62,215 bases of DNA, taken from the NCBI RefSeq assembly GCF_002270355.1, contig NZ_NJFZ01000025.1:1-62215 (forward strand), given 5' to 3'. A program made the position numbers and the translations under genes. Source of the DNA: Flectobacillus sp. BAB-3569 (GTDB lineage: Bacteria; Bacteroidota; Bacteroidia; Cytophagales; Spirosomataceae). Below, piece by piece: positions 7,043 to 16,770 of the stretch; positions within the stretch are counted from its first letter, which is position 1; each line of letters begins with the position of its first letter. The notes under the pieces were generated by a model that was not told the origin of the DNA, made no database searches, and saw nothing but the letters and a program-made list of their open reading frames with translations.

Positions 7043-7975
7043 ATGAATACAGCACAAAGACAAACGCAAATCAATGATGTTTTAGCAAATCAAAAAATCA
7101 CGAAAAACGTTCAGATAAGACAATTATTATCGCTAGAATTAAGCTTTTTAGAGGTAGCTCAATTAACTAATAGTAGCATTAGTTTAGTGAAAAAAATTTT
7201 CTTAAAATATTGGCCTGAAAAAGCCGATTTAATCAAATTTTCAATAAAAGATTTTGATGTTAAATTCATCTTTAGAATTGAAGGATTTGGGGTTAATAAG
7301 GACGAAATATATAAAAGCTTAATTGATGCTGGATTAAGCGTTAATAAGCCCTCAAATTTGGCACAAGAGCTAACATTTTGGAATGTAATAGATAACAAAT
7401 CAATTGTAGAATACAAATCATTTGAGGTCAAAAGCCCTATAATCAAAGGCATAGAAGGGCTTAATCAAATCAAAATTGTATTAGATTGTCTGAAAAAATT
7501 AAGAATGAAAACTAATGATTATTGTAGTATTCATATTCATTTTCTAACAGCTTTCACAGATCCAAATCATCTACACAATGCTGTCATTAACTATATTCGT
7601 TATGAAAATGTTATAGACAAATTTCATAAGCCTTGTAGACGCTTAGATGAAAACCCTTATTGCAAAAGCTTAATAAGCTACGAAAACGCTTTATTACAAA
7701 TAGGTAATGATACCCAAAAATTATCAATTGTAGGACCTAATCAAAATCACAAATTGAATTTCCCTAACAAAATTCATTTAGGTACAATTTGTTTTAGCCA
7801 TCAAAATTCTACAACTAATTATACCCACGTTGAAAATTGGATTGTATTTTTAGACAATCTATTTCAATTTTCAAAATTTGAACAAGTGAACACTATTTCA
7901 GCAAATATCAAATCATTTGAAAAATTTGTCAAACCTAGCGTATTGAAATACTTTCAAAAGCTAATAAAAAAATAA
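7043..7975 (+). CDS. Amidoligase-like protein (divergent)
   Basis: 310 residues. After an N-terminal segment of about 70 residues, landmarks of the amidoligase (COOH-NH2 ligase) family appear in order: FIFRIEGFGVNKDEI, FEVKSPIIKGIEGL, NDYCSIHIHF, and a late HLGTICFSHQNST followed by THVENWIVFLDNLF. The second glutamate of the usual ExE motif and the E of the usual EFR motif are replaced, so activity may be lost or altered. In phages such enzymes are thought to modify peptides or cell-wall components. A monocistronic unit ended by the terminator at 7994. Confidence 0.65.
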   Translation: MNTAQRQTQINDVLANQKITKNVQIRQLLSLELSFLEVAQLTNSSISLVKKIFLKYWPEKADLIKFSIKDFDVKFIFRIEGFGVNKDEIYKSLIDAGLSVNKPSNLAQELTFWNVIDNKSIVEYKSFEVKSPIIKGIEGLNQIKIVLDCLKKLRMKTNDYCSIHIHFLTAFTDPNHLHNAVINYIRYENVIDKFHKPCRRLDENPYCKSLISYENALLQIGNDTQKLSIVGPNQNHKLNFPNKIHLGTICFSHQNSTTNYTHVENWIVFLDNLFQFSKFEQVNTISANIKSFEKFVKPSVLKYFQKLIKK

Positions 7976-7993
7976 TCTTTAAGAATTAATTTT

Positions 7994-8020
7994 ACCGAGC
8001 TTATTTGTAAGCTCGGTTTT
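7994..8020 (+). terminator. Terminator of the amidoligase-like gene
   Basis: ACCGAGCTTA-TTTG-TAAGCTCGGTTTT, a 10-bp perfect stem followed by T residues, 19 bases behind the stop codon. Confidence 0.85.
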
Positions 8021-8092
8021 GCTCTTCCCTAATTTTTCTAAGGATCGATCCATTTTTCAAAAATATCAATTATTATTTTGTTTAGAATTTAT

Positions 8093-8126
8093 AAAAGCGT
8101 TCAGCCCTGCCGAACGCTTTTTTTTT
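8093..8126 (+). terminator. Second terminator
   Basis: AAAAGCGTTC-AGCCCTGCC-GAACGCTTTT followed by five more T residues. It is a classical bidirectional terminator. The stretch 8127-8238 after it has no convincing gene but holds the 14-bp palindrome GTTGCAATTGCAAC (about 8184-8197). Confidence 0.8.
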
Positions 8127-8238
8127 GGTCTACAAATAGGCCAGGACGGGGCCACCCCGATCATATATCAAGCGCAAGCCCCGTTGCAATTGCAACCCGA
8201 CCTACTGCGTGAAACGGAGTTCGGAAGAAATAAAAAAA

Positions 8239-8320
8239 GAATCTCCCCTTCAAAAAGGGAGATTCCGTTGACGTACAGGGAGTTATGAAAAAACACACTA
8301 TTAATTGTGTGTCTTTTTTA
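8239..8320. terminator. Pair of hairpins behind two leftward genes
   Basis: GAATCTCCC-CTTCAAAAA-GGGAGATTC (8239-8265) and AAACACAC-TATTAATT-GTGTGTC plus a T run (8290-8320) lie between convergent units. The second would terminate rightward transcripts. Both face the stop codon of the leftward gene at 8318. Confidence 0.65.
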
Positions 8321-8578
8321 TCTCCCCTTTTGCAAAAACGAGTAAAAATACCAGCTTAAAAGCCGTTTTATTACTCTTTCTGTTACAAATTCTTTGTTTT
8401 CAATAACCTCAAACCCAAGTAATTGATTAGGTAACACATAAATTGGCTTACCATCAATTAGTGTTTTAAATTCATCGTATGATGAACTTTCATAAACCTT
8501 AAATACTATATCTTGAGTAATGAATTTGATAAACGTTTCATTTCCTTCTTTATAGACTTGAAACTTCTTTTCCTTCAT
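8318..8578 (-). CDS. Hypothetical protein
   Basis: 86 residues beginning MKEKKFQVYKEGNETFIKF. No family recognised. It overlaps the upstream gene by 29 bp, so the two are likely coupled. Confidence 0.5.
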   Translation of the reverse strand: MKEKKFQVYKEGNETFIKFITQDIVFKVYESSSYDEFKTLIDGKPIYVLPNQLLGFEVIENKEFVTERVIKRLLSWYFYSFLQKGR

Positions 8579-8786
8579 CTAATGTAAATCCTCTGTAGTG
8601 AACTTTAGGATTTACAGTTGATGGCATACTCAAAACATATATCACTGTTTCAGTGATAAAGTAAGGAAACAGAAAACCTGCTCTCATGTGGGAAGGCATC
8701 TTATACCTTCTCCATCTATCTTTTGTCTTTTCACATTCTTCGAATGCTTTAGCACCTTGCACTTTCAGAGAAATTAAATGGTCCAT
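8550..8786 (-). CDS. Hypothetical protein
   Basis: 78 residues beginning MDHLISLKVQGAKAFEECEKTK. It has a basic middle (DRWRRYKMPSHMR) and a hydrophobic stretch FPYFITETVIYVLSM. Not recognised. First gene of a leftward pair. Confidence 0.5.
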   Translation of the reverse strand: MDHLISLKVQGAKAFEECEKTKDRWRRYKMPSHMRAGFLFPYFITETVIYVLSMPSTVNPKVHYRGFTLDEGKEVSSL

Positions 8787-8834
8787 ACTAAGACGTTTTG
8801 GAGGTGTCGCCCCTCTTGAGATAATATTTTTTAT

Positions 8835-8864
8835 GCAAAAGCGTTATTTTTATAACGCTTTTGC
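8835..8864. promoter_or_regulatory. 30-bp palindrome between divergent genes
   Basis: GCAAAAGCGTTAT-TTTT-ATAACGCTTTTGC is a perfect inverted repeat lying upstream of both the leftward pair (8786) and the adenine methylase (8906). Without a T run and between divergent starts, it is more likely an operator or a shared leader hairpin than a terminator. Confidence 0.55.
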
Positions 8865-8905
8865 AGTTTCTTTGTAGAAGTTTAATACTACAACCTATTA
8901 ATAAA

Positions 8906-9703
8906 ATGACTAAACCACTTTTAAAAACTCCTATCTCCTATTACGGAGGTAAGCAGACACTCCTATCTGAAATCCTTCCCCTGATTCCAGAACATCACAC
9001 TTACGTTGAGCCTTTCTTTGGCGGTGGTGCCGTATTTTTTGGCAAGCCACAATCCAAAGCTGAAGTTGTCAATGATACTAATAGTAATCTTATCAACTTT
9101 TACAAAGTACTAAAATACGACTTTGAAAGCTTAAAAGAAAAAATTGACGAGTCTTTTCATTCGAGACTTCAGCATCGTGAATCTTTAAACGTTTATGAAG
9201 ATGAAGAATGTATTGACAAAGACAAAATTCAAGCTGCTTGGTCGGTATGGATGCAAACAAACATGAGCTTTAGCTGTATGATTGGGGCTGGATTTGGCTA
9301 TGACAAATTAGGCAAAGTTGCTCTCAAGATTGGCAACAAAAAGGAGAAATTCACTGAGCTTTTCCAGCAGCGCATGAAGCGGGTCACCATCGAAAACTAC
9401 GACGTTTTAAAAGTTGTAAAAGCCTACGACTCACCCGATGCATTTTTCTACTTTGACCCTCCGTATGTTTCTGCAAACCAAGGCCACTATGGAGGATATA
9501 CGCTTGATGACTTTAAGAATTTACTTGATGCTTGTGCTAATCTAAAGGGTAAATTCTTACTGAGTTCTTATCCTGAGCCAATTTTGATGGAGTATCGCAA
9601 AAAATTCGGATGGAAATCAAAAGATATTGAGAAAACCCTAGCTGTAGATGGTAGACGGAAAGCTACCAAGAAAAAAATTGAGTGCTTAACTTGGAATTAT
9701 TAA
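8906..9703 (+). CDS. dam: DNA N6-adenine methyltransferase, D12 class
   Basis: 265 residues from MTKPLLKTPISYYGGK. It has the D12-class landmarks in order: YYGGK (12-16), the SAM-binding FFGGGAVF (37-44), and catalytic DPPY (184-187) followed by YVSANQGHYGG. It should transfer methyl groups to adenine N6, protecting the genome from host restriction or marking it for regulation. A frame extends 15 residues upstream, but MTK is the conserved start. It stands alone between a palindrome and a terminator. A second, more divergent D12 enzyme is at 57279. Confidence 0.92.
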   Translation: MTKPLLKTPISYYGGKQTLLSEILPLIPEHHTYVEPFFGGGAVFFGKPQSKAEVVNDTNSNLINFYKVLKYDFESLKEKIDESFHSRLQHRESLNVYEDEECIDKDKIQAAWSVWMQTNMSFSCMIGAGFGYDKLGKVALKIGNKKEKFTELFQQRMKRVTIENYDVLKVVKAYDSPDAFFYFDPPYVSANQGHYGGYTLDDFKNLLDACANLKGKFLLSSYPEPILMEYRKKFGWKSKDIEKTLAVDGRRKATKKKIECLTWNY

Positions 9704-9708
9704 CCTGA

Positions 9709-9736
9709 GGCCATCCAGATTGGATGGCCTTTTTGT
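9709..9736 (+). terminator. Terminator of the adenine methylase
   Basis: AGGCCATCCA-GAT-TGGATGGCCTTTTTG, a strong stem with T run six bases behind the stop codon. Confidence 0.9.
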
Positions 9737-9739
9737 TTG

Positions 9740-9785
9740 AAAAAACGTCCTTGAAATACTCCATCACTACAACATATTTTGTATC
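9740..9785 (+). promoter_or_regulatory. Late promoter-like motif, copy 1 (tail block)
   Basis: AAAAAACGTCCTTGAAA (9740-9756) and TTTGTATC (9778-9785) separated by 21 bases. The same two blocks with the same 21-base gap recur at 26424-26469 before the head genes. The first block replaces the usual TTTG -33 box, suggesting a phage-specific activator or sigma factor. Here the TTTG box is five bases from the ATG, implying a leaderless or almost leaderless mRNA. Confidence 0.75.
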
Positions 9786-10196
9786 ATGGAGATCAAAAAC
9801 CCACTACTTCAATACCTTGAAGGTGAAGGTACACGCCTTGAAGAAAGAGTAAAGACTCGTGTTAAATACAAAAACATCATAAAAAGGTCAAAAACCAAAG
9901 ACCCTGCAAATGTTCGAATAACCTCATCAAATACAAGTATTTTGGTTGAGGTTATTTCCGATGATTCTATTCGTATTCGCGATGCTGGTTTTGGTAGATA
10001 CTATCAAAAAGGTAAACGACATTATCCACCTAGACCTGACCAAAGAGTTAAAAAAAGAAGAAAATTTAAACTTATAAATAGACCAATGTATGATATGTAT
10101 AACCGATTCCTAAGAGTTGGCATAAACGTACTTGGCCGTACAGTTTCTACAAATATTCTAGACCTAATCAATAAAAATAATGGCACTACGAGCTGA
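9786..10196 (+). CDS. Small basic protein ahead of the tape measure
   Basis: 136 residues, strongly basic (RYYQKGKRHYPPRPDQRVKKRRKFKLINRP). It is the first gene behind the late promoter motif and overlaps the tape measure gene by 17 bp. In tailed phages this slot commonly holds a tail assembly or tail completion protein; the sequence itself is not recognised. Confidence 0.65.
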   Translation: MEIKNPLLQYLEGEGTRLEERVKTRVKYKNIIKRSKTKDPANVRITSSNTSILVEVISDDSIRIRDAGFGRYYQKGKRHYPPRPDQRVKKRRKFKLINRPMYDMYNRFLRVGINVLGRTVSTNILDLINKNNGTTS

Positions 10197-13100
10197 CCAA
10201 ATTCAACTTCGAATTGATATTGAATTACAAAATGTTATCAATAAAATAGGTTTACTCGAAAATAAAATTTCTGACCTAAACCATTCATTTCTTGATTTAA
10301 AAAAGGAAATGCAGGGCATGGAAAAGGAAATTTTAAAGAATGATGATGCCTATAAGCAAGCAAAAAAGACACTAAATGAGGTTGTAAGAGAACATGGCAA
10401 AAATTCTGAAGCTGCTAATGTTGAACGTAAAAAACTGGAAGAGTTAAAGAAGACTGTTCTTTCAGGAAATGAGGCGTACTCTGCCAAAGAAAAGCAATTA
10501 TCTGAACTATCAAATAAAATTTCAGAAGCTTCAAAAGAACTTGACATGCTTAGGAAATCTGAAAAAGATAGCCTTCGTACTGCCGACAGCTTGGAGCAAG
10601 AATACAAGCAAATTACCAATGCATTAAGGTTAATGACATTTGGTACAAAAGAGTATATTGAGCAACTCAAAAGAAAAGAGCAGATTGAAAAGGAACTTGA
10701 GTCACGTACTCAAGCATCTGGTCGTAGAAATGGCTATGGCAATATTATCAGTGAAGGAGGCTTAGGCGGTACATTAGCTGGGCTTTCTGCTATGTTTTAT
10801 CGTGTGATGGCCATCGTTGGTGCTTTAAAGTTTTTAAAAGACGCTTTTGAAAAAATTTGGGAGGTTGGTACTAAGCGTGAATCACTCAATAACCTATTAC
10901 TCACTACTCTCAACAATAGTAAAGCTGCAACTGCTGAAGCTCAAAAAATCATTCGAGAATTTGCAACTAAAACAGGAACTGACCTCGAAAATGCCACAAT
11001 GGCATTCAAGCGAATGTCGGATATTGGTATCATTCCAACAATGGATACTATGATATCACTCTCTGACATGGCAAAATCATCAAACAAATCAGTTTCTGAT
11101 TATGTAGAAGCAATTGCCGATAGTCAGCAAAATGAAAATGAACGCTTAAAAGAGTTTGGCATTAATGCTCAAGTACAAGGAAGTAAGGTTGTATATACAT
11201 TTAAAGGAATAAGAACGGAGGTTGACAACAATGCCTTAGCTATATCAAAATACTTGATTTCTTTAGGCAATGTTGAGGGTGTGATGGGCGCAACAACTAA
11301 AGCATCTGAAGCTGCTTTAGGTTGGTGGGTTCGATTTAAAAACACATTGAATGATTGGTATGAAAATGCTTTTAAAAAAATTGAGCCTTCTTTAAAATCT
11401 CTTTTAAAAGGTCTTACAGAAATGGTAAGTCCTGCTAAATCAGCTACTCAAGTATTTGAAGAACAAAAACAAAAAGTTATTCAACTAAATGATTCTCTTC
11501 CTGGGCTTTTAACAAGGTATGAGGAGTTAAGTAAAATCACTAAACCAACTAAAGAGCAACAAAAGGAGTTAAGGGATATCATTGAGCAAATTGGAATTAT
11601 TGTTCCTAATGCCAAGGAAGGGATGGATAAATATGGGCAAACTTTAGGCATTAATACTACCATTGCAAAAGACTATATCGAACAACAAAAACTCATTTTA
11701 CAATATACCAACAGGATTGCAATTCAAGAAACTGAGAATGATATCTTAAGAATGAAACGTGAGCAATCTCTTGTTGAGCAATCTGCCAAATTTGAGCGTA
11801 CAGCGGATGGCAGAAGAAAAGCGACTGAAAGATATTTATTTGGAGTGCAGAATAAGTATTTCAAAATGACAAAGGAATATATTTCTGAAGAGGAGTTCAA
11901 TAAACTTCAATCATCTTTACAAGCACTAAATAATGGTATAAAAGGAGCTGAAGAAACATTAAAAGTGCTAAAAGGTGAAAATCTTGTTACTCCTAAAAAT
12001 GAAGAAAAAGATAAAAACAAACAAACTGAACTTGAAAAGGAACGCATCAAGCGTGAAGCTCAATTAGCCAAAATGCAACGTGATGCTACTGCTGATGAAT
12101 TAGCCAAAAAACTAGCTCGTGAACGTGAAGTAAGACTTGACGCTGAGTTCAAAGCTCTCGAAGAAATTGCAAAAATGGACTCGGAGGCTATCAAGGATGA
12201 ACTTGAGCGCAATGAATCAAATATCCGCTTAGAGGCTAGTATGAAAGTAGCCGAAAAAGACCGTGAACTCAAAAAGGCTAAAGTATCTCAGCAAGACCAC
12301 GATCGATTACTGGAGGACTTTCGAGTAAGTACATACAAGGCTGCGGAAAGACAAATTGAAGACCTTAAAGAAAAGTCTCGTCGTGAAGATGAATTAAAAG
12401 CTGAGGAGTCTGCCAAAAAGATTTTGGCTGTTACTGACCGTCTGTATGAGCAAGAAATAAACGCACGAATCAAACAAAAGGAACGTGTTGGTGATGACTT
12501 TGGGGTATTGATGGAACGCATCAATTTGCTCAATTTCCAATGGTCAAAAGAACTCCGTAACAAAGAGCTTACTGAAGAGGAGAAATTGGCAATTGAAAAG
12601 TCCTACATGGAGCAATCCGAGAATGCTTGGGATGAATACTTTGTACGTAAACGCAATAAGTATATCAACGCTACTCGCCAAAGCCTCGAAAACGACCTTG
12701 AACAAACAAAACGCAATATTTTCAAGCATCATGATGCTCAAGTAGCCATGCTCAACTTCGAGTATCATGCAGAGCTTGAAAATGCTGTTAAAATTGGCGC
12801 TTCTACTGAAGAAATCCATCGTAAGTATGCCTTACGTCGTAGGGAGTTAGAAAAGGGCATGTGGATGGATATCGCTAGTTTAGCTATTCAGGCTTATTCC
12901 AATATCACTAACTCATTAGCCGAAAGTCGAAACCTCGATAATCAAGCTGAGCAAATAAATGCTGATAATGCCAAAAACAGGAAGGTAAACTCTCTTAAGC
13001 AGCAATATGAATCTGGTCTTATAACCAAGAAGAAATATGATGCTGAAATAGAAAAAGCTGATAAAGAATACGAGAAGAAACAAAGGGCTATCAAAAATCG

Positions 13101-13689
13101 TCAGGCGCAAAGTGAGCATGATGCCAATGTGATTAAAGCTACTCAACAGGCTATTCAATCTGTTTTACAAACTATGTCATCGGTGCCTTATCCTTTCAAT
13201 ATTCCACTGGTAGCAATTCAAACAGCATTGTCTTTAGACCAAGTACAAAAGTTAGCTGCTTTACCTATACCAGAGTATTTTTGGGGTGGTGACACTGGGG
13301 AAGGCAATGACAAAACAAGGGTAAACGATGGTAAGAATGGATTTTTATCAATCCTACACCCCAACGAGTATGTCGTGCCTAAAAACATCCGACAACAAGA
13401 CTGGTGGAAGCCTATCGAAAGAGTTGTAGAAGCCAAGCGGATTAATAGTTATTTCCAAGGAGGCTCTCCTACTCCTATGAACTTTGACTATTTACAAAAT
13501 CCAAATTTCAACGCTAACAAGGAGCTAGTTGATGTAATTACCAAACAACAGGAGGTATTAGATTCCCTCAAAACTACAATTGAAAGCGGCATTATGGCAA
13601 AACTACTCTTCCAGTCTCGTGATGCTGAGGAAATTTTTAAAATATTGGATGAGAATTCTAAAACGAAAAAAAACGCTTTGGCTAAATGA
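10180..13689 (+). CDS. Tail tape measure protein
   Basis: 1169 residues. A long coiled-coil N-terminus (about 10-170), a hydrophobic GGTLAGLSAMFYRVMAIVGAL segment near 190-210, further coiled coil rich in K/E/R (about 610-1000), and a C-terminal WGGDTGEGNDKTRVNDGKNGFLSILHPNEYVV region typical of tape measure proteins. It sets tail length and passes into the host membrane during DNA entry. It is the longest gene of the window, as expected, and its size implies a long siphovirus tail. It overlaps the next gene by 4 bp. Confidence 0.93.
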   Translation: MALRADQIQLRIDIELQNVINKIGLLENKISDLNHSFLDLKKEMQGMEKEILKNDDAYKQAKKTLNEVVREHGKNSEAANVERKKLEELKKTVLSGNEAYSAKEKQLSELSNKISEASKELDMLRKSEKDSLRTADSLEQEYKQITNALRLMTFGTKEYIEQLKRKEQIEKELESRTQASGRRNGYGNIISEGGLGGTLAGLSAMFYRVMAIVGALKFLKDAFEKIWEVGTKRESLNNLLLTTLNNSKAATAEAQKIIREFATKTGTDLENATMAFKRMSDIGIIPTMDTMISLSDMAKSSNKSVSDYVEAIADSQQNENERLKEFGINAQVQGSKVVYTFKGIRTEVDNNALAISKYLISLGNVEGVMGATTKASEAALGWWVRFKNTLNDWYENAFKKIEPSLKSLLKGLTEMVSPAKSATQVFEEQKQKVIQLNDSLPGLLTRYEELSKITKPTKEQQKELRDIIEQIGIIVPNAKEGMDKYGQTLGINTTIAKDYIEQQKLILQYTNRIAIQETENDILRMKREQSLVEQSAKFERTADGRRKATERYLFGVQNKYFKMTKEYISEEEFNKLQSSLQALNNGIKGAEETLKVLKGENLVTPKNEEKDKNKQTELEKERIKREAQLAKMQRDATADELAKKLAREREVRLDAEFKALEEIAKMDSEAIKDELERNESNIRLEASMKVAEKDRELKKAKVSQQDHDRLLEDFRVSTYKAAERQIEDLKEKSRREDELKAEESAKKILAVTDRLYEQEINARIKQKERVGDDFGVLMERINLLNFQWSKELRNKELTEEEKLAIEKSYMEQSENAWDEYFVRKRNKYINATRQSLENDLEQTKRNIFKHHDAQVAMLNFEYHAELENAVKIGASTEEIHRKYALRRRELEKGMWMDIASLAIQAYSNITNSLAESRNLDNQAEQINADNAKNRKVNSLKQQYESGLITKKKYDAEIEKADKEYEKKQRAIKNRQAQSEHDANVIKATQQAIQSVLQTMSSVPYPFNIPLVAIQTALSLDQVQKLAALPIPEYFWGGDTGEGNDKTRVNDGKNGFLSILHPNEYVVPKNIRQQDWWKPIERVVEAKRINSYFQGGSPTPMNFDYLQNPNFNANKELVDVITKQQEVLDSLKTTIESGIMAKLLFQSRDAEEIFKILDENSKTKKNALAK

Positions 13690-14753
13690 TAAACTTTGCA
13701 AAAAATGAGCTATTCTACACCGAAGCGTACGATGGCTCAAATAATTTCAAAAAGGCTTTGATTAAATTTGGTGCTACCGATCTAAACGCCAATGCGCCAT
13801 TGATGGCATTTGTCATCAATGGCAACTATACTTTTGACTTGTCGAGTATTTTGGTCAATAATCCGATATTCAAACAGGCTCTTCCAACATTACCTACTGA
13901 ATTTGGCTTTCATACTACCGATTTGGTGAAATCTATTGAGGTGCTTACCGCTGCACTATCATCCACAGTTTTTGCCTCAAAAACTACCTTAATGGTGCAT
14001 AATGGCAAAATACCGCAGCAGTATTTTGAGCTTTTTGGCCAAAACTACATCAAAAATTACTTTTCTGGACAATTTTTGTCCAATCGTAAAAACTCGGAGA
14101 TTGTAAGCCTAACTCAGCCAATTTTCTATCATTTTGCTACTACATGGGACAATCTTCCAACAGGCATAAAACTCTATGCTCGCTTTGGAGGTCGTGACTT
14201 TTACACCGATCCTGTTTATTTGCATGATGATTATGCCTCTGTCGTACTCAACAAAATCTATTTTTATTCCTTTTCTCCAAGCCATCTTTTAGATTTCTAT
14301 GATGGTTATCAGGAAGTCGAACATATTGATTTGTTCTGGGTATCTGATACGCAAACTTTTGAACAAAAACGTTTGATTATCGACTATAATACTCCACTCG
14401 ATGAAGTAATGCTTTGTTTCCAAAACATCTTTGGTGTTTGGGAAACAGTCAGGCTCGAAGGCGAACGCAAGGACAAAGTAGATGTCAAGTCCGAAACAGC
14501 TCAAATCAAAAATAAGACCTTTACGCTCGACTCTGAGGTAAGAGATAGCTTTAGTATCACCCTTGGCAAACATAACTCTCAGCATAGCAAGGCTATCATA
14601 CAGGATTTGGCTTTTTCTGACGATATCTATATGATACAGGATCAGCAGTTTGTTTTACTCAACAAAAGCTTTAGCAGCTTAGAAAGTTACACTTCTACAA
14701 ACCAGTACGACAACCCAACCTTAGAATTTTATATCTCCAGTATAAACCGATGA
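13686..14753 (+). CDS. Distal tail protein candidate
   Basis: 355 residues, position-based call. It directly follows the tape measure (4-bp overlap) and precedes a larger baseplate-like protein (4-bp overlap). Beta-rich composition with many aromatic residues (GGRDFYTDPVYLHDDY). No family recognised by motif. Confidence 0.6.
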   Translation: MINFAKNELFYTEAYDGSNNFKKALIKFGATDLNANAPLMAFVINGNYTFDLSSILVNNPIFKQALPTLPTEFGFHTTDLVKSIEVLTAALSSTVFASKTTLMVHNGKIPQQYFELFGQNYIKNYFSGQFLSNRKNSEIVSLTQPIFYHFATTWDNLPTGIKLYARFGGRDFYTDPVYLHDDYASVVLNKIYFYSFSPSHLLDFYDGYQEVEHIDLFWVSDTQTFEQKRLIIDYNTPLDEVMLCFQNIFGVWETVRLEGERKDKVDVKSETAQIKNKTFTLDSEVRDSFSITLGKHNSQHSKAIIQDLAFSDDIYMIQDQQFVLLNKSFSSLESYTSTNQYDNPTLEFYISSINR

Positions 14754-16735
14754 AATTTATCGTAAACGACAACGAAATTGCCATCAAGGCACTTTCTGAC
14801 TGCGAAATAGTAAAAACCTCACCCTTGACTAGTCTGGAGGTCAAGGGTGAGTATGCGCTTAGTTTTGAGTTGCCAGCTACACCCGAACTTCAGAAGGCTT
14901 TAGGATATCCACATCTCCGAAACATCGCCAGCGCGCCAAGTAGCTTTACCTCTATGATTCTCGATGGTAATATCCTACTCTACGCAGGTACTGGCAATAT
15001 CAAAAATGCTGCACGCCAGTATTACTCTGTTGATTTGTCGACCGCCCCGGGAAATATTCCGTTAAGTCTGTGGACTCAAAAGTTGGCTAAGTTTGATTTT
15101 GGAAATGATGTAATTGCAACGACCAATGCAAATACAATTTTCTACAAGCTCAATATTTATGATGTAATTGGTACACGTACCAGCTCATCAACACTATACT
15201 CATTATCGGACTATATTGGTAGTAACTTTACTACTTTTCAGTTATTTATTAATACCGATAAAGTACTCGAAAAAGATTTTAATTATTCTGCTTCAGCCGT
15301 ATATGATGGTACTGATTTTATTCAGGAAATGATTGATGCCTATAATGATGCCCCTAGCTCTCTTTACCCTAATTCAAAAATTGAGAGATACGAAACCGAG
15401 TGGGTTGTACGTGTACCCGACGGTAACTTTACTATTACTGCCAAAATTATAGTGCATCCTTTACCAACGGGTGGTGTTGGTAGACCACGCCCTGGATCCA
15501 CCGAATTTACAATTACCTACAACTTTACAAGGCTTACTTATCCAAGCCTTAATGGGTACTTTAACAATGCTTTGGGAAATACATGGACAAAACCCTACGA
15601 ATTACCCACTGTATATGCACCAAACTTCTATGGGGATGGCAATGGCGACTTTAACGGGTATATCAACCTCAAACAAGGTTCTAGCTTTTTCTATTCGTCC
15701 GACACTGACCTAAATGTTTATACGTTTTGTCCTGCTTTTAGATTACAGTGGATTTTTGAGAAACTTTGCCAACTCCTTGGATACACCGTTGATTCTTCTT
15801 TCTGGACAAATTCAGTATGGAAAGATGTTCTTTGGCTAACATTGGTTAGTACAGATAAACAACATCCTTCAACCTCTAAGCCATTTATCCTGCATAACAA
15901 TATTATCACTTATGCCGATTATTTGCCAGATTGGACAGCTCAGGAGTTTATCAACTATCTACAGGATTTTATGAATGTAATGGTTGACTTTAATTCGATG
16001 ACCAAAGTAGCATCAATCAGATATAGGACAATTAATTTAAGCACTGCCAAAAAGATAAATATTGATTCCTACATCACCGAAGGTCCCAACAACCCTACTG
16101 TTCAACAGAAGTATGCTTTCAAATGGAATATTACTAACTCCGACGAGCCTTCTTTTGAAAACACAAAGTTTGAGGAACGCCCACTCGATGGGCAGGAAAA
16201 TGTAACCAACATTACAATTGCCTTTGTGCCAATGGTTCAACAGTCCGAATACTCAGAAGTAGACTCATCCAACCCTCAGCGTATCAATCCACATGGTAGT
16301 TACCAATCATCATGGGACTGGAGCTATAACGGTGGTTCTGGCATCATTAATCCTGCAGCACCTAGTGGTGAGTTATCAGTTTGGCAGTCTGGGCGCTCTG
16401 CAATGTTTGATATGAGTAAAGAAGATATAAAGAGTAGAGTCCTTTTTTATTCGCGAACAGGATCCACACAAACTATGTCCAACGAAAAATCAGGACAAAG
16501 CCTATTTATCCAAGGAGATAATGGACTATACAAAAAACTGTGGGAATCCTACATCAAGCAATTTCAAAATACTATCGAATGCAATGTTAGCTGTATTTTA
16601 CCACGTCAGGTCTTATACGAAATCCAGTGGGATACTATTTTACTGGCCGACAACGTGCCTTGGGTTTTACATGAAGTAAAAATCAATCCTGAATCTCAAA
16701 AAACATCTATGTTGATACGAAGGGTATCGCAATAA
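14750..16735 (+). CDS. Baseplate / tail-hub protein candidate
   Basis: 661 residues. It starts KFIVNDNEIAIKALSDCEIV, with KTSPLTSLEVKGEYALSFELP soon after, an opening I associate with tail-hub proteins of Bacteroidota siphophages. It likely caps the tail tip and anchors the receptor-binding proteins encoded downstream. The last gene of a tightly overlapping tail operon, followed by a non-coding palindrome. Confidence 0.6.
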   Translation: MKFIVNDNEIAIKALSDCEIVKTSPLTSLEVKGEYALSFELPATPELQKALGYPHLRNIASAPSSFTSMILDGNILLYAGTGNIKNAARQYYSVDLSTAPGNIPLSLWTQKLAKFDFGNDVIATTNANTIFYKLNIYDVIGTRTSSSTLYSLSDYIGSNFTTFQLFINTDKVLEKDFNYSASAVYDGTDFIQEMIDAYNDAPSSLYPNSKIERYETEWVVRVPDGNFTITAKIIVHPLPTGGVGRPRPGSTEFTITYNFTRLTYPSLNGYFNNALGNTWTKPYELPTVYAPNFYGDGNGDFNGYINLKQGSSFFYSSDTDLNVYTFCPAFRLQWIFEKLCQLLGYTVDSSFWTNSVWKDVLWLTLVSTDKQHPSTSKPFILHNNIITYADYLPDWTAQEFINYLQDFMNVMVDFNSMTKVASIRYRTINLSTAKKINIDSYITEGPNNPTVQQKYAFKWNITNSDEPSFENTKFEERPLDGQENVTNITIAFVPMVQQSEYSEVDSSNPQRINPHGSYQSSWDWSYNGGSGIINPAAPSGELSVWQSGRSAMFDMSKEDIKSRVLFYSRTGSTQTMSNEKSGQSLFIQGDNGLYKKLWESYIKQFQNTIECNVSCILPRQVLYEIQWDTILLADNVPWVLHEVKINPESQKTSMLIRRVSQ

Positions 16736-16770
16736 AGCTCACATTATCAATCATATAAAAACAAAATATA

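Noticed and set aside
8019-8288. 89-residue rightward open frame
   Set aside because: It runs through two strong hairpins and a palindrome and has no coding-like composition; treated as non-coding.
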